Source of the DNA: Drosophila pseudoobscura
Taxonomy: Eukaryota; Arthropoda; Insecta; Diptera; Drosophilidae
Assembly: GCF_009870125.1 (NCBI RefSeq)
Contig: NC_046683.1
Location: 38,641,869 to 38,705,868 of the forward strand
DNA: 64,000 bases
Reading direction: 5' to 3'
Shown: positions 11,801 through 26,800 of the stretch, piece after piece
Layout: each line of letters starts with the position of its first letter
How positions within the stretch are numbered: position 1 is the first letter of the stretch
Translations under genes and position numbers: made by a program
Notes under the pieces: generated by a model
Told to the model about the DNA's origin: nothing
Seen by the model: the letters and a program-made list of their open reading frames with translations, nothing else
Database searches by the model: none

Positions 11801-14800
11801 AGAACCAAGACGGGCTTGAGAGCCTAGGTTTGAGATGAAATCGAGGCAAACAGGGAAACACTATTGAAAGTACCTGTGCATCCCATACACTGAAGAGGTT
11901 CGATTAAAACTATGGAAAACCCCAATATATAGTATGTGTAAGTTGCAGTACTCCTCAGAATGATTCCCTGTTACCTCCAAACCAAACACTATGGTTTGGT
12001 TACTATGGAAAGATAGAGATAAGATAGATCGAAAGCATTAGTTACCATACAAATTTTAATATTAAAGTTCTGACAGCTATAAGAAGTAATTTTCTATTGA
12101 GGACACACATTACATTGGGAAATTGTTATCCAAGCCTTCAGTTCTAATTGGTCCACTTACATACTACATATAACTTATGGTAATTCATGTGTACATATGG
12201 CTGCTTCCCGAATAGCTCCGATTGACTTAATCGGCAAGTAATTTCTTACTATGACGCAGCAAAATAAAACGAGGGGAAACGTTGTGAGGCACTGCAAAAG
12301 TCGCGGCTCTACTATTTTACCCGGTCCTCAGTCTGTATATATGTACATATGTGAGCTTCATATTTATGTAACTTATACAATGTATTTTATAAGTAATTAT
12401 ACGTAAGCGTGGGAATTGGTGTATCAGCCGATGCATCGCATTTTTCTCTCTCTTTTCGTAAAAGAGACCAATTGATTTCTTAGTTTTTGCGGGGTAGGGA
12501 ATTCATTTCACTTAGCTTTGCTAGAACTTTTCATGAGAGATGGGAGCAACATAGAAAGAAAGAGAGGAATCAGGACCGCTAGATTTATTCTAATTTTAAT
12601 TGCTACCCTCCGTTTATCCTCATCGTACATAATGACCTATTGGACCTGTTATTATAAAAATATGTTATCTGATTTAATTTTTTTGCTGATGTTTTGTATT
12701 CCGCTGCATCTGTCTTGCTCTCTCTCTCTCTCCATCTGACTTCTCACTCAAAACACAGCCGTTAAATCTCGTTCCCCTCCGCCAGGGCCGTTACAGTGCT
12801 GCCAACTTTTCAACAGGAAAAATTCTGTTTTTAGCTTGAAAAAAAAGCTGAACATATTTTTAAAGAAAAAAACAGCATAAATAATTATTTTAACAATTTT
12901 TTATTAAAGTGATATTTAATATGTTTTTTACAGTATTTCCATTAATTCATTGGGGATTCATTACACATGTGATGGGTTGCTGTCGAGTTCGGCTCGCGCC
13001 GCGTCATGATCGGAGCGTGACGCCATAGTCAATTCATAGAGAGTCTGAGTCTGAGTTTTTGACACAGATTTTCGGCTTTTGCTGGAGCGGTAAGGGGCGT
13101 GGCAAAATGTTCAAGAGAAATTGATTCACTGCACTGCTGATTGCTCTAGCTTTTATGGTCTCTGACAACTAAGGATCAAGCAAGACGGACGGGCTGACGG
13201 GCTGGACAGACAACCAGCGAGACATGGCTTAATCAACAAGGCTATTGATACTATTCTACTTTATGGGATCGGAAGCGCTTCGTTCTGGCTGTTACACATC
13301 CACATCCATATAATATTAAGAAATACAATAAATTGAATGTAACAATATCAGGCAGGCTCCGGCCTTAAGTTGCTTTCGCGGATTACGTTTTCAGCCAAAA
13401 CGTTTCTTTTTCGTTTTAAAAACGAAGAAATCGAAGAGAAATGTGAAAGCGGGAACACCAAATTATTTGAACTCAAAAGTAAATCGGTAAACTTTTGTGA
13501 AAGTGAAAACCGAAGCTTGGCTGCAAATTTAATATATTATATTATAATATTAAATTATTTATGTCTGAAATGCTTGATATGGTATCCATTTTATCAGTGT
13601 TGGTGAAAAAATGAAAGTCAACTATTAAGCAGATTTGTTTTGCAATATAGTTTCATAAATCGATTGTAAGACACTTGTATTTTGATATCCACCTGGTTCT
13701 CTCAATTTTGTATCGTTTCAATTACCACTTTACCTTTTCCGTCGTTCTTTTCCACCATCAACAGAGTTGGTGAAAATATACGCCGTCCGTGTATATTACT
13801 ATTGAATGTGCTTCCCTTAGCATAGGCAGTGGGTCATGTCTATGTATCTATTTGTGGGTGTGTATACATATTCTGTATTGTGTGTGTGAGAAGTCAGAAA
13901 AGCAAGAGCTCGTACAGGACATGACAGTCAAGCTGTTAGCGGCTTCTTTTTTGTTTTTTGCAAAAACAGTCGAACAAAAATGAAGCATTAAGGCCAACAA
14001 CACGCAGACAACCGTAAATTTAAATTATTGAACAGACCCCCTCTGGAGGCCCCACCTCCTACCCCCCACAGTCACTACCCCTGGAACTGGGGGCGTGACC
14101 AAACACTTTGACTAATTTCCATTGGCTGCACTTTTCATCCAACGCTGCCGTTGATTTCCTTGGAGTATTTTTGTCCGCTGCAAACTTTCCCAACGAGCAG
14201 AAAATGCATCGTTCACCGGGGGGAATTCGGGAGGTTGTTGAGTGGGTTGCTGTTCAATGGTCGTTGCGTGGGTGGTGCGTAGTGTAGCAGTGTGTGGCTG
14301 ACGGAGTCGTTGGCTCGATGGGCTCCTTGTCTGTTTGTCTGTTTGTTGACAATGAATTTAGATAAACTTACGAAATTCGAAGCGCAAACAGCATTTGCAT
14401 TTGCATAAATTTCTAGCACCCCTATAGAACAACCGCCTCCCGTCCCGTACCACTCCATAACCCATAGCCAACCATAGCCACCCACATGCCCACCCCATCC
14501 TCCGCCATAGTCCACTTCGCACTTAATGCCAAAGTAAACGCAGCGGAGGCAAAAGTTGTGCAACAACTTTTACGACCAAACCCCCAAGTAACCCACCCAC
14601 CGCCTCTTCTTGCTTTTCGCTTGCCCCACACCCTTTGATGCAGTGCAAGTTTGGGGCGCAGCAAAGCGCAAAGCAAACTTTACGCTGCTTTTGTATTTCG
14701 AAAAAGCTTCAATTGAACGCTGTTGAAATTCCTTGAGGGTCTCGCAGCAAAGTCATCTTCATTTGCAGCAAACGATTTTGCTGCCACTGGGTATTCCACA

Positions 14801-17800
14801 CAGCTCACCACACTGCCGCCTGCCTGCATGGCCTGCCTGCCTGTCCCTTGCCCACTGGCTGGTGCTGGTGCTGGTGCTGGGTCTGGTGCTGGTGCATGGG
14901 GCAGATGCTGGATGGCGGATGGGTCCTTCCACTGGTAATTGCAAAGGTTTCGCACCAGACAAATTAAGTTCGCTGCGTGGACGAAGGGCACACGGGGATG
15001 ATGACAAAAGCAAGGTGACGCGCAACAACACCAGACGATAGAATACGATATAGGAGAGTGCTCCAGGGCCAGGGACACGGACACGGACACGGACACGGAA
15101 ACGGATAGCGGCAGAGGGCCGGGGCAGAGAGACGGGGAAGGAGCAGCTTAAAGTTGCACCTGCCTGATGGCAAGGTTTAAATGGTAATCTGCCAGCGTTA
15201 ATTGCTAGCTTAACGATAAATGGAGAGATAAATAAGGGGTACACCATGTGGACAATACAGATATCATGGGTGGACACATAGTGGCTACTTGATGGATAGA
15301 CATGAAGATAGAAATGTTAATATATTTTAGCTCTATTTGTTTGCAAATAATAATAAACATCTACTCGATTGCAGATGTACGCAATTACTCGCCAAGCGAA
15401 CCTGTTGAGCCGCCTTGGCGACCTCGAGTGTCTAATCCTGCTGGTGTCCTGCATCTGCCACGACCTCGATCATCCAGGCTACAACAACATATACCAGATC
15501 AATGCCCGCACCGAGCTGGCACTCAGGTGAGTGAATGGCAATCTGTTGCATAGGTCATGTGGGATCCTAACTAACCTTAGCCTTAACTAATGTATGCTGC
15601 CATCAATATCAATCCCATCCAGATATAACGACATCTCACCGCTTGAGAACCATCACTGTTCGATAGCATTCCGTTTGCTGGAGCATCCCGAGTGCAACAT
15701 ATTCAAGAACTTTAGCCGCGACACCTTCAAGTGAGTTTCCCCCGTTGATTTAAGATTTAAGCTATATGTTCTCTGGATTTAGGGCTACTCATCCAAGGGG
15801 GTTGCTGTGTCCGCAGCCCGCGACGGTGTCGGACTTCGGGTGTGGATGTCGGCCGCCAGTGTCTGGTGTCCGAGTTGGGGAGCAATTAATTGCCAACTTG
15901 GCTGCGGCCACTTTATGCACGGCACGTACCAAATGGCATTGCATTAAACGCTTGCCCCATTGCCGCGGTAATTAACAGTTACCTGCACAGCTGCACTGTG
16001 CAACACCTATGCATCCCTGCGCCACGCCCCACCACCCCATGCCCCAGGCCACCCTACTTGACCCAACCACTCCCACTGTCTTTGCCACTGTCTGCAATCC
16101 ATGGTAAGGCACGACTATGAAATGTATCGATTTGGTAATTAAAAAAAAAATAAGTAGCGGATGTCCTTGTTGTGGTGCTGTTGCGCTTTAGGGGGGAGGA
16201 GGTCATTCTCCTCGCTGCACGATGCAGTGTCTGCAAATGAAGATTATGTTGTAATTGGCCCGGACAGGACATAATCCGGGCGCTTAGCTTGCCTATAACT
16301 TCATTTTGGCCCTTCAATGAGGTAGAGGTTGGGTAGGGTGCGGGTTCGCCGTTCGGCGAGGACCATTAAATGCCATCGAGAATGCAATACAGTCGAACAA
16401 TAGAAAGGTAGGAATGTCTGCACGGAACGAAATCAGATGGAATTCAATGGTGAGCATTGCGATAATTCATAAAAGAGTTAAGCTGCATTAAGTCGAACAC
16501 AATCGGAAACACTTAATTGGCGATGGCATCGCTATCACCAGCGATATGGCAAAAAAGGAAATTCTACTACGCATATAATGAAATTATTGCACGGATGCAC
16601 GACAAAAACAAAATGTACATGGGAAAGATTTCCGGTTCATTAGTGAATGCTACAATAACAATACTAGTACAATAAATCGGCAACATTCGAAAAGAAATTT
16701 CATTCTTTCTGGTGTATCCAATTTTACACGACTTCTTGTGAATGCACTCAAATAAATACATATGCTGGAAAAAATGGATGATAAATCAAAAGTAATGTAA
16801 AATCAAATGTAGCATCATTCGAGTCGGAAACCATTCAATCCCAATCGATATTGAATTCCATAAACAAATTTGAACAAATATTTAATTGAATACAAAAAAT
16901 CTACTTTAGGTAAATCACAATTTATCGATTGACCAATGAACATTCTGAGGTTTAAGTAAAGAGAGTCATGCAAAGAGTTTACTTTCCGCAGAATAACCCT
17001 TAATATAGTAAGACTAAGCGATGGTTAGCGAACAAATTTTCCGCGCACTCCCTCTCATTCCTGACCTTGCGCACTATATCCACCTTAAGCCGGATGCAAA
17101 GGCGCATTCTGATTTTGCACAGAAGTTTTTCATACTGACGTAAAGCACTAATAAATATTCTTGTTTAGCAAAATCAAAGACGAATGATCCATGGGATCAA
17201 AGTGATCAACACAGATTCATCATTTTGGTGCTGCTGCTATAAAAAGTTTTAATCCCCCAGGGTATCCAATGCCTTAGGACCCGCTGTATCCTTTAGTAGC
17301 GTGGTTTTTTTCCGCGGTTTTTCCCACATTTTCATTTATTTGCATTTTTTTTTTTTGCATTCATCGCATGCATTTTATATTGAAAAATATTCCACGAACA
17401 CAAATTAAGTGGATTAGCCGGGAAATGCTTTATTTTCCTACTCCTTCTTCAGCCTGCGTCGACTTTGACTGGTGAAGAGAGGTGCTATAAAGTGGGGCAA
17501 AGCGGACGTGGCAGTGGCAGCCCGCTGCCACATCATCATCATCAGGATGAGGAGCATCATCAAGCCACAGCGCAATCAGCAAGGAAAGGATAGATGCCCT
17601 TGGAAACAGCCTTGCTCTTCTTCACACCACTCTTTGAAAAATTCTATCCCTGCTGTACTCTCTATCTATCTACTCCTCCAAGCCTTGGAGGCGTTTTGCT
17701 GTCAAGTTTGCGTGCATAAACTATTGCATACTTTAGGGATTTTCTGATGGCAAAACTCGTCGGAGAACACATCGTATACATACACACATACTACATATAT

Positions 17801-20800
17801 AACGAATATACATAGTATGAACGAGTATATATATATAAAGTAAGATGGCAGATGCTGTCGCTGTTGCTTTTGTCAAACATTTTGCAATTGTCAGTCAGTT
17901 CTCATTATTAAGCGATTATTAGGCATTAGGAGACATGAGTGTACTTTGGAGACTTCCTACCACTTGTGACCGAAATTTGTTGAATATTTTTGTCACTGTC
18001 ATGGAAAGAGGGAGTTGTATAGAGCACCAGAATCTGCTTTTCGCCCGCTAATCACCTTAAATAGAAAAGCATTACCTGATTAGAAGTGAGAATTTGACAA
18101 TTTTCGTTAGACAATCACCTCCAAAATCTATCTTGTCCTTATCTCCTGTCATTCTACACTTATTTTCTCCCCACAATTCATGGGTTCCTAAGGAAGAAAA
18201 GTGGGGTCTTCCTGAATGGATGCAGGAAAGAAAGCCTAGAAAGCCGTCAACGATTAACGTTTATAGATCCAAGCCAAAGAGGGCATTGCAAAGTACAGTT
18301 ACCGATGACTTTTCAATAGCCGTCGGCGCAGGAGTGTGATCACAGCCATATTCAAGTGGAAGCGGTAGACATTTATTGATGCACAAGAACGAGGGAATAG
18401 TTGGTGGAAAAGTCTCCGATAATACCCTTCGATAGCCTCACCAAATGCGACACTTTTCCGAGGGACTCATCTGACTGGCGGCCTTACACTGGAAGATCTC
18501 CAGAAACTCGGGAAAGTTTCCCAGCACGTTGTTGACTCGCTCCGAATGCGCCGCATGCTGCCCGGTACCAGCATTGCTGCTGTCGCCCCCAGAAGACGGT
18601 GCATTGCCACACCAGTTCTGAGCAAAGGCCACAAAAAAGGTCTTCAGTCCCCTGGGATCGGTTACACCTCGGTACGCGCTATGGTGGCGGTACGCCTCAA
18701 AGGCCAGGCGTAACCCCTCGGTGTCCGCAATGTTCTCGTTGATGGTGAGGGTGGCGTTGCTGTAGCGGGCACCCAGATAGCAGCCGGCACGTAGACCGAA
18801 CCTTACGATAGCCCGTGGTGGCCATTGGCCGTTGGCCAGCTGTCCGGTGGCGTCGTAGTTTATTCCGTCGTAATCGAAGGCGTGCACCATCTCGTGGCCC
18901 AGGATGGAGCCCATTCCGCCGGCCTGCCGGGCCTCCTGGTCAATCGTATTGGAGCAGCGCTGCAGCAGTGGGCTGGTGAGCAGTCCTAATGGCAGCTCAA
19001 TGGCGTTCTGCTTCAAGCGATAGTAGGCGTTGACTGACAGCGGGTCCAGGCCGAAGCCTTCCACGGGCGGAGAGTCACCGCAGATCTGATCCTGGCAGTC
19101 GACTACCTGCCGGAACTCGGCCATGGCCCGACTCTGGGACAACTGTAGTAGGTTCTCGTCGTAGTTGCTGCTCAGCGGCCGTGATACGGGCTTCTCCTCC
19201 GGGACTATCTGGGGCAGGACCAGCCGCATGTCCCGCAGCTTCTGTATGGCCAGTGTCTGGGTGCTCCGGTCCGCCTCGAACACGTCCGTTTCGTTCAGCT
19301 GGCGTTCGAACTGTAGCTGGAGGCGGTCGAAAAGACGCTGGACACGCAGGACCAGGGCTTCGTAGGCCACAGGGTCGTCGCCCAGCGAGAGACGGATCTG
19401 CAACTGTGACAACTGGCGGGGCAGCAGCTGACTGAGCTGCTCCAAGCAGTGACGTTGCCGCACGTTGAGCTTCTCGTCGTCGTGCAGGTGCAGCTCGAAA
19501 TGCGCGGGCAGCTGGAGGAGCAGCCAGGTGGAGAGCACCAGCGGATCCGCGCTGTCTGTCCGCCCCAGCAGTCTCTGTAAGCGGCTCAGGTACTCCAGGT
19601 CGGCCACCACCAGCAACTTCTCAGTGGCGCCTGACGACAGTCCCTGAAGGAGGAGATCGAAGTAACGCCGAATCTGCAGCTGGGGCAGCTGCTGGTCCAG
19701 TTGGCTGAGGGACTGGGGTTCGCGCAGCACCAGCGTTTGCTCCACATCCGCGGGCAGCAGATCCCGCAGATCCCGTTCGAACTTCACCAACCGCTCGGCC
19801 AGGGCGGACGCACGTCGTACCCGCAGCCCCAGCTCCATCAGGAGGTTTTTGAGGTAGCGCTGGTAGAGGAACTCACTCATTGAGTTGCCGCCGAGCAGCT
19901 CGAAGCCGGGAGGAAGCAAGTAGAAGATGCTCTGGTCCGCCGCTTGCCAGTTGGGTTGCACCAGGAGGCGCCACAGGCCCTGGGCCCCGAAGCGACGCAG
20001 CCCCGCGTTGGCTGCCACCCAGTCGAAGGCGGCGTCGTTGGCAGAGGCAAAGGCCGAGGAAGTGTTGAGCAGCGGCCAGTATGCCCTCCGTTCCAAAGCC
20101 TCTGTGTAGACCCGCAGGCTCTGCAGGCCGGACATGCAGCTCCCATAGAACGTCGCCAGATGATTTGACTCCGCTTTCAGAGAAAGCCCCCCGAAGTGTT
20201 GCACCAGCCGCTTCTTATGCAGGGCCGCCCACTGGGAGCGCCTGTCGTGCGCGCCAAAGCCCCGTTGCGTGCTGTTGGCGTACCAGTTGCCACACGCGTG
20301 CTGGTGAAAGTTCTCACAGGACGCCTCTCCAGTGTCCATATCATTTACCATCAGCCGTTGGCAGTCCTGCTCCCCGTCCCAACCCGACTCCGATGCCTCG
20401 CCGAAGTGCCAGTGACCCAGCAGGAGCAACAGTCCCAGACACGACAAGGTGATCCGCGGCAGCTTCATCTTCGCTTGCGTTTAGCTTCAGAGGCTTATGT
20501 GTACTGCTGCTCCCTTGCCGGGGCAAGTGCGTCGCGGACCGTCGGCGATAAGCCGCAGCTGATAACCGTGCCGTGCCCTGACATTCGCTTCTGGGCAATG
20601 CCATTGTGGCGAGGGCTACCCGAGGAGTTGCAGTGGGGAGGGAAAATCTATTTTTATACCCGATACTTAAAGAGTATAGGGGTATATTCGAATTTTGGTG
20701 AAAGTGGATGTTTGTAACACCCCCTTCCGCCCCCACAACGGACGAAAATCTGTGACATCCACAATTATAAAGAAATATCACAAATATCATAATTTTAATA

Positions 20801-23800
20801 CAGCATCTGTTCTTCATTCAGTATTCTAAAAAATTATTTTTCAACATTATTTTTAATATATTTATTTATATCGATTAAGATTCATCCCTGAGACACCATT
20901 ATGATCTGTGTATCCGATCAGTAACCCCTCATACCTTTTACCAAATACATATGTACATACATACTTCAATGGGTTGAGGAATTTAGCGATGAGACCAGAT
21001 ACGCAGATGCTGCCCTCTCGCTCTCTCGCACACGCAAATCTCAGTGCGATAAGGTTTTTAGGTGGAAAGTCAAGTTTACATTCACTTAGCTTTGGGATGA
21101 AAGAAAGACGAAAACGAGGGGGAGATGAAAACGTGGTGAGAGAGTTGTTCTTTGCAAAGCAGAAATTAAAGCATTTCCAATTTCCTAATCGATATGAGAA
21201 AATAAAATTTTCACCATTTATAAATTCATTAAAGGGCTTTAATTTCCTTATAATGGATAGAAAAATAAGCATAATCTATCTATACCCTCAAAAATTGTTA
21301 TACCGGATACTCAAAGAGTATAGAGGTACATATATTAGATTTTTGGTAAAAGTGGATTTGTGTAACACCCAGAAGGAAGTATATATAGTGTATATATTCC
21401 GACCCTATACAGTATATAGTACATACTATATACATATATTCTTAACCAGCATCAATAGTCCAGTCGATATAGCTATATCTGTCTGTCAGTCCGTCTTGTC
21501 TGACGGTTCTCAGAGACTACAAGAGCTAGAGCAACCAAATTTTGTGTGTTAACTCCTTTGATATCACACTGGATCAATTTTTGTTTTTTTTTTAATTTTT
21601 CCACGCCCGCCAAAAGAAAATCATAGAAAATTACCGTGTCTACCAGATTGCCGATTAACTTAGATCAGATCAATATTATAGCCCGGACCACAATTGAGAT
21701 TGCAGTGGCTACGCAACGTCTTCCACGCGCTTACTCCTTTTCTCTCTCACATGTACGCCTTCTGTCGGAAGAAAGCGAGAAAGCAACACACATACCGTAC
21801 TCAGACTGTGCTTATGCATACCGAGCACATACCGGCTCACAACGTTCCCGCTCGTTTTTTATCGGAATTTGTTATACCCGATACTCAAAATGAGTATAGG
21901 GGTATATTAGATTTGTGGTGAAAATGGATGTGTGTAACGTCCAGAAGTAATCGTTTCCGACCCCATAAAGTATATATATTCTTGATCAGCATCAATAGCC
22001 GAGTCGATTGAGCCCTGTCTGTCTGTCCGTCCGTCTGTCCGTCCCCTTCAGCGCCTAGTGCTCAACGACTATAAGAGCTGGAGCAACGATGTTTTGGATC
22101 CAGACTTCTGTGATATGTCACTGCTACAAAAATATTTCAAAACTTCGCCCCGCCCACTTTCGCCCCCACAAAGGACGAAAATCTGTGGCATCCACATTTT
22201 TAAAGAAACGAGAAAACAGAAAACGCAGAATCGTAGAGGAGGACCGTATCTTCTAGAGTAGTATCTTCTTCTGAACCAGATCGTATAATTATTATAGCCA
22301 GAATCAAGAAAACAATTTCGTTCTTTCTCGCTCTGTCTCTCTCTCTAACACACAGGTTTCATGGTCGGTTTTGCCAATTGCAAAATATGAGTTCAATGAT
22401 CTCAAAACCTATCTATTGGTATCCGCACTTCTGTTAGACCTCACTGTGAAACGTATATCTCAAAATTTCGCCCCGCCCCCTTCCGCCCCCACAAAAGACG
22501 AAAATCAGTTGCATCCACAATATTGAGGATACGAGAAAACTAAAAACGCAGATATGGTCATTATCTAGACCATATCTATCTGAATGCTGAATCTGGATCA
22601 GATCGGATCATTTTTTTTTAGCCAAAAGGAACAAATCAATTTGCACTGGCTACGCAGCGCCCGGCGTCACGCTCAGACTGATTTTCTGTCTCTCTCGCAC
22701 GCACTCTGTGTCGTGTCGTTTAATATTAGCGCCGTCTGCCCGAGGAGATCCATACTGACTTAGTATCGGGTATAAATGTAGAGTTGCGGTGTCCGCAGCA
22801 ACTCACAACGTTGTCCCTGGTTTTTTTTTAATTTTCCATACAAAATGTAAACACAATCAAGTATGCTTTGATCTATACGTGTGTGAGCTACTAGATTTGT
22901 GACTGTGACAGGTTTGCAACTTGATCATTTTCTGTGTGTGTTACAGTGAACAGCGCCAGTAAAACGCAAGGTAGCTCATTGGAGACATCGAACAAATAAA
23001 GCTACAACCATGCGAAACAGTAGACAATAGACAAAGTTCTTAACAAGAGAGATATGCGTGCGCTATCCTTACTTATGTTACTTATCGTTGAGTACCCAAT
23101 CTCGAAAGTTAAGTTCTGGTTACATGAAAACCACAGCAACAAGAAAAATTCAATCAAAATTCCGCCGACAAACAGGTGCTTTAGGGGGGAGGTGAGCCAT
23201 TGTGGTGTTGTAAGCAAAGAGTAAACTTAGAACCATCTGCTATGCTCCAAACCAAGAATAAATCATCAAGGCGAGCGAATGCCAGATGCGAGAGAGTGGA
23301 GATGGGGGATACTCGTAAGTTTCGAGTTGAGCTTTGGCTGGCGCTCGACGCTCGGCGCCCGACGCTTTTCATGCAATTATTTAGTCATAATTAGCGCATA
23401 ATAGTTGCCGTTTTTTGGGCAACGCCAACTTTTGCTCATTTCTCATTTTCCCCTTCGCAAAATTCATCATCAGCGTTAGGAGGAGGCAAGAGCAAAAGCC
23501 AGAGCAGGAGCAGAATACTACATACCAAAGATGGCTAATCACTGCACTAGATTCTTTAAAAATATAAAAAGACAACTAAGCAGAACCACAGCTTAAGGTA
23601 CCCCTTCAGCTATAAGTTACCATAATGAGAGATTGGCAATTGCAAATAAACACAATGGTTACAGAGACGCAAAATTCGTACAATCCATGGTAAATTTGTG
23701 GGCAACCCAAGGATGATTTTGGGTTTTTTGTTTGTCTCTACCAGATATGCTATTACCTAAACTACACCTGTACCACACCCAATAGTATGAATCTGTGCTC

Positions 23801-26800
23801 CATGCATATGACTAAACCATCTCTATTCAAGTAGCTGTCATCATAATCGCTGACATGATGGGCTACCATTGTATGCTAGTCCATATATTTGCTTTGTTAT
23901 CCATTAAATCCCAAATTGAACTGCAGATGCGGCGCACAAAGCGCCTAATTCCTCCCCCATTTCGTCGTGGGTGCACCAGATATTAATTAATTGAATGCCT
24001 TTACTAGGCGCCTCACTGCCGGTCGTGTAGTGCATGCCAGGAATATGCCAAATCCAGATGAAGATGATAATGATGGTAACGATGTCTGACTTGGTTTGGA
24101 TGTGGGTGTGGGTGGATGGGATACGTGTGCAGTGAGGAAAATGGTATTAGAGAACCGAAACGCATTTATTTGCGATTCGATATTTTCTTAATATAGACAT
24201 TCGGAGACTCCATATAGTACCTCTTCATTTTGTTGCAACTCCGTTAAAGTTATTTCTTCTAAGCAAATTTCTGCTTTTTTACATCTCTCTATAATTATTA
24301 TTATAATCCATGTATTCTGCTTTTCCCGACTTTCTCCTCTGTTCTTAATATCTGTTATAAATTTCCATTGTTTCCATATTTTTTTAATCCTTAGATTCTA
24401 CATAAAGACCATTATTCGTTCTGCTACCACTAATTTTTTTGGTTTAACCGCATTTTCCAATCATATTTTCACCGAGCCTCGTCAAAATATCAGACATTGT
24501 TTCGTTATTGATGGGAGCGCAATTTTCCGCTACATTTTTAGCGAAATTCTATCAACAAAATGTTTAACTAAGCCGATTGATGCCCCAACCCACCATATCA
24601 AACCCCTTTCAACCCGCAGTCTCCTTCATATCCTTCATTGGCCAAAAAAGAGAGAGAGGGAGAGAGGGAAAATAATAAAATAAAATAAATATTTACCGCT
24701 GTGATAGACGCTCTATTTGCACTTTAAATGCAGAAGCTGCCAGGCGCTTACCTAGAATTTGAGACGGAGATGGAGTTGAAGTTGTTCCGGAAGGAGGTGT
24801 AGAGGGTGCAGTGGGGCAGAAGGGAGGGTAGCGAAAGTCTGCACCGTCAATGCAGCTTGACACGAAAAATTCAATTTTTACTTTGAAGATTGGCTTGGAT
24901 CTTTGTTTACCCTGGGAAACACATAAAGGGAGACGTATACCAACAATAAGTAGACTCGAGTACTTATAACTATTTTTATCAGAATCCACGATTGTTATAG
25001 AAATGGTCGATCAAAAAGACAGGTTTCTTCCAATTTATCTCTAACTTCTATATCACATAGCATGCTATAGGAACGATGATTCAAGGGTATCTAAACCTTC
25101 CACCCCGAATCAGGACATTACTTGCATTGCTCTTTCCATTTGACTTTGCCTCCTGGTCCTGGTTTTGATCCTGGGCTGTGCCTCAACTTCAAATAAAACG
25201 AAATGCAATTTGATATTTTACGCGCTGCATTTGTCCGTCACCACCATCTCCACCTTTACATCTTACCAACACTGCGCCATTTTGATTGGCCTTTTCTTTT
25301 CAAAAACACTTCATTGCCTTTTCCTCCGGTAAACACTTTTATTGGCCACACGAGAGCTATGTCAATGGAAAACTCAATCTGCACTTCAGTTGGGTTGAAT
25401 GAGTAGGGGAAGAACAGGGAAGCACCAAGCACTGCAACGCAATTTGGATGTGTAACGAATGAACGGTTGGCAGCGCAGACTTTGGTGTGCGTGTGTTTTC
25501 TCGTTTCAAAACTTAAGAAAAATGGAATCCCAGGAAGTCACTGCATAATGTAGGTGTCTGCTCCTAGTGCTGCAGAAGCAAATGGAAGAGAAATGATTTG
25601 GAAGGTGTAAAAGGTCACAGGAAGGACAGATTATAAAAGGAATAGAGCGCTATTTAAAAGGTGTTCTCCATAGATTATCTGTTCTTCTGAATAGGTTTTT
25701 CGCAAAAATAGTTTTACAGTAATGTTTTCTTCTTTGTTTCCATCTCCAGCACCATACGTGAGGGCATAATTCGCTGCATCCTGGCCACCGACATGGCCCG
25801 TCACAATGAGATCCTCACACAATTCATGGAGATAACGCCCATCTTCGACTACAGCAATCGGGCCCACATCAATCTAGTAAGCATCGATATCCACTCCACT
25901 TCTCCACAGTTCTATTCGGTCTAATCCTTTCAAATCTGTCCTGAATTAGCTCTGCATGATTCTCATCAAGGTGGCGGATATTTCGAATGAGGCCCGACCC
26001 ATGGACGTGGCCGAGCCTTGGCTGGATCGCCTGTTGCAGGAGTTCTTTGCCCAGAGCGCCGCCGAAAAGTCGGAAGGATTGCCGGTAACGCCATTCATGG
26101 ATCCGGATAAGGTAAGCAAGCCAGGATCTCAGGTGCGCTTCATCGGTCTCGTTCTGCTGCCCCTCTTCGAGGCTCTCGGCGAGCTGGTGCCGGAGCTCAC
26201 GGAGCTCATCATCATACCAGTGCGCATTGCCCTGGAGTATTACAGGTGAGGTGGCTCCGGCTCGCCCTCCGAAATGGATAATCAACTAACTCCCAAGCTG
26301 TGTTCCGCTCCGTAGACGCCTAAACGATGCCCAAACCAAGACGCGGAAGTCCGTTGCCGACAGTAACACTTCGGACAGCAACAGTGGCACTATGGACTCC
26401 AATGCAGCCATGGTGAGCACACCGGGAGCGTCAGGCGACAAGATGATCATCGACAAAGGCCACGGCAGCACCCAGGGCGGAGGCGCCGGCGGTACCACTG
26501 GCAGCATCTCCCCCCAAATGCCACGCTCTGGATCCGGTATTAGTGTGAAATCGCGCCGTAGCATCCCCTCGCAGAAGTCCGCCTCACGCACCTCCGTTGA
26601 TGAGCCCGGGGGCATGGCAGCCGAGCTGCACGATCTGCCCGAGGGAAGCGAAAGCGGCGACTCGGAGACGGCCACCGAGGTGGATGTAAGTCGTAAATCT
26701 CTCCCATTTAAATCTGTACTAACTTGTAGATTCCTTTACCCGATTACTATTCCCCGAATGACTCTTCGTTGCTCTTTTTATTTCTCAGGTTGCCGAGAAG

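Larger units (their letters stand above)
9430..12265. other. Pde9 intron A-B, no gene recognised
   Basis: Contains simple repeats (10243-10300, ATACAG type; 10345-10375, CCAAGATACCAC repeated; 11421-11451, CAA/CAG) and no domain-like ORF. The 161-residue ORF at 11334-11819 is low complexity and lacks coding features. Confidence 0.5.

Noticed and set aside
14680..15277. Overlapping 138- and 172-residue minus-strand ORFs in a GC-rich patch
   Set aside because: Driven by GGACAC and GCTGGT tandem repeats within a Pde9 intron; no domains and competing frames on both strands.
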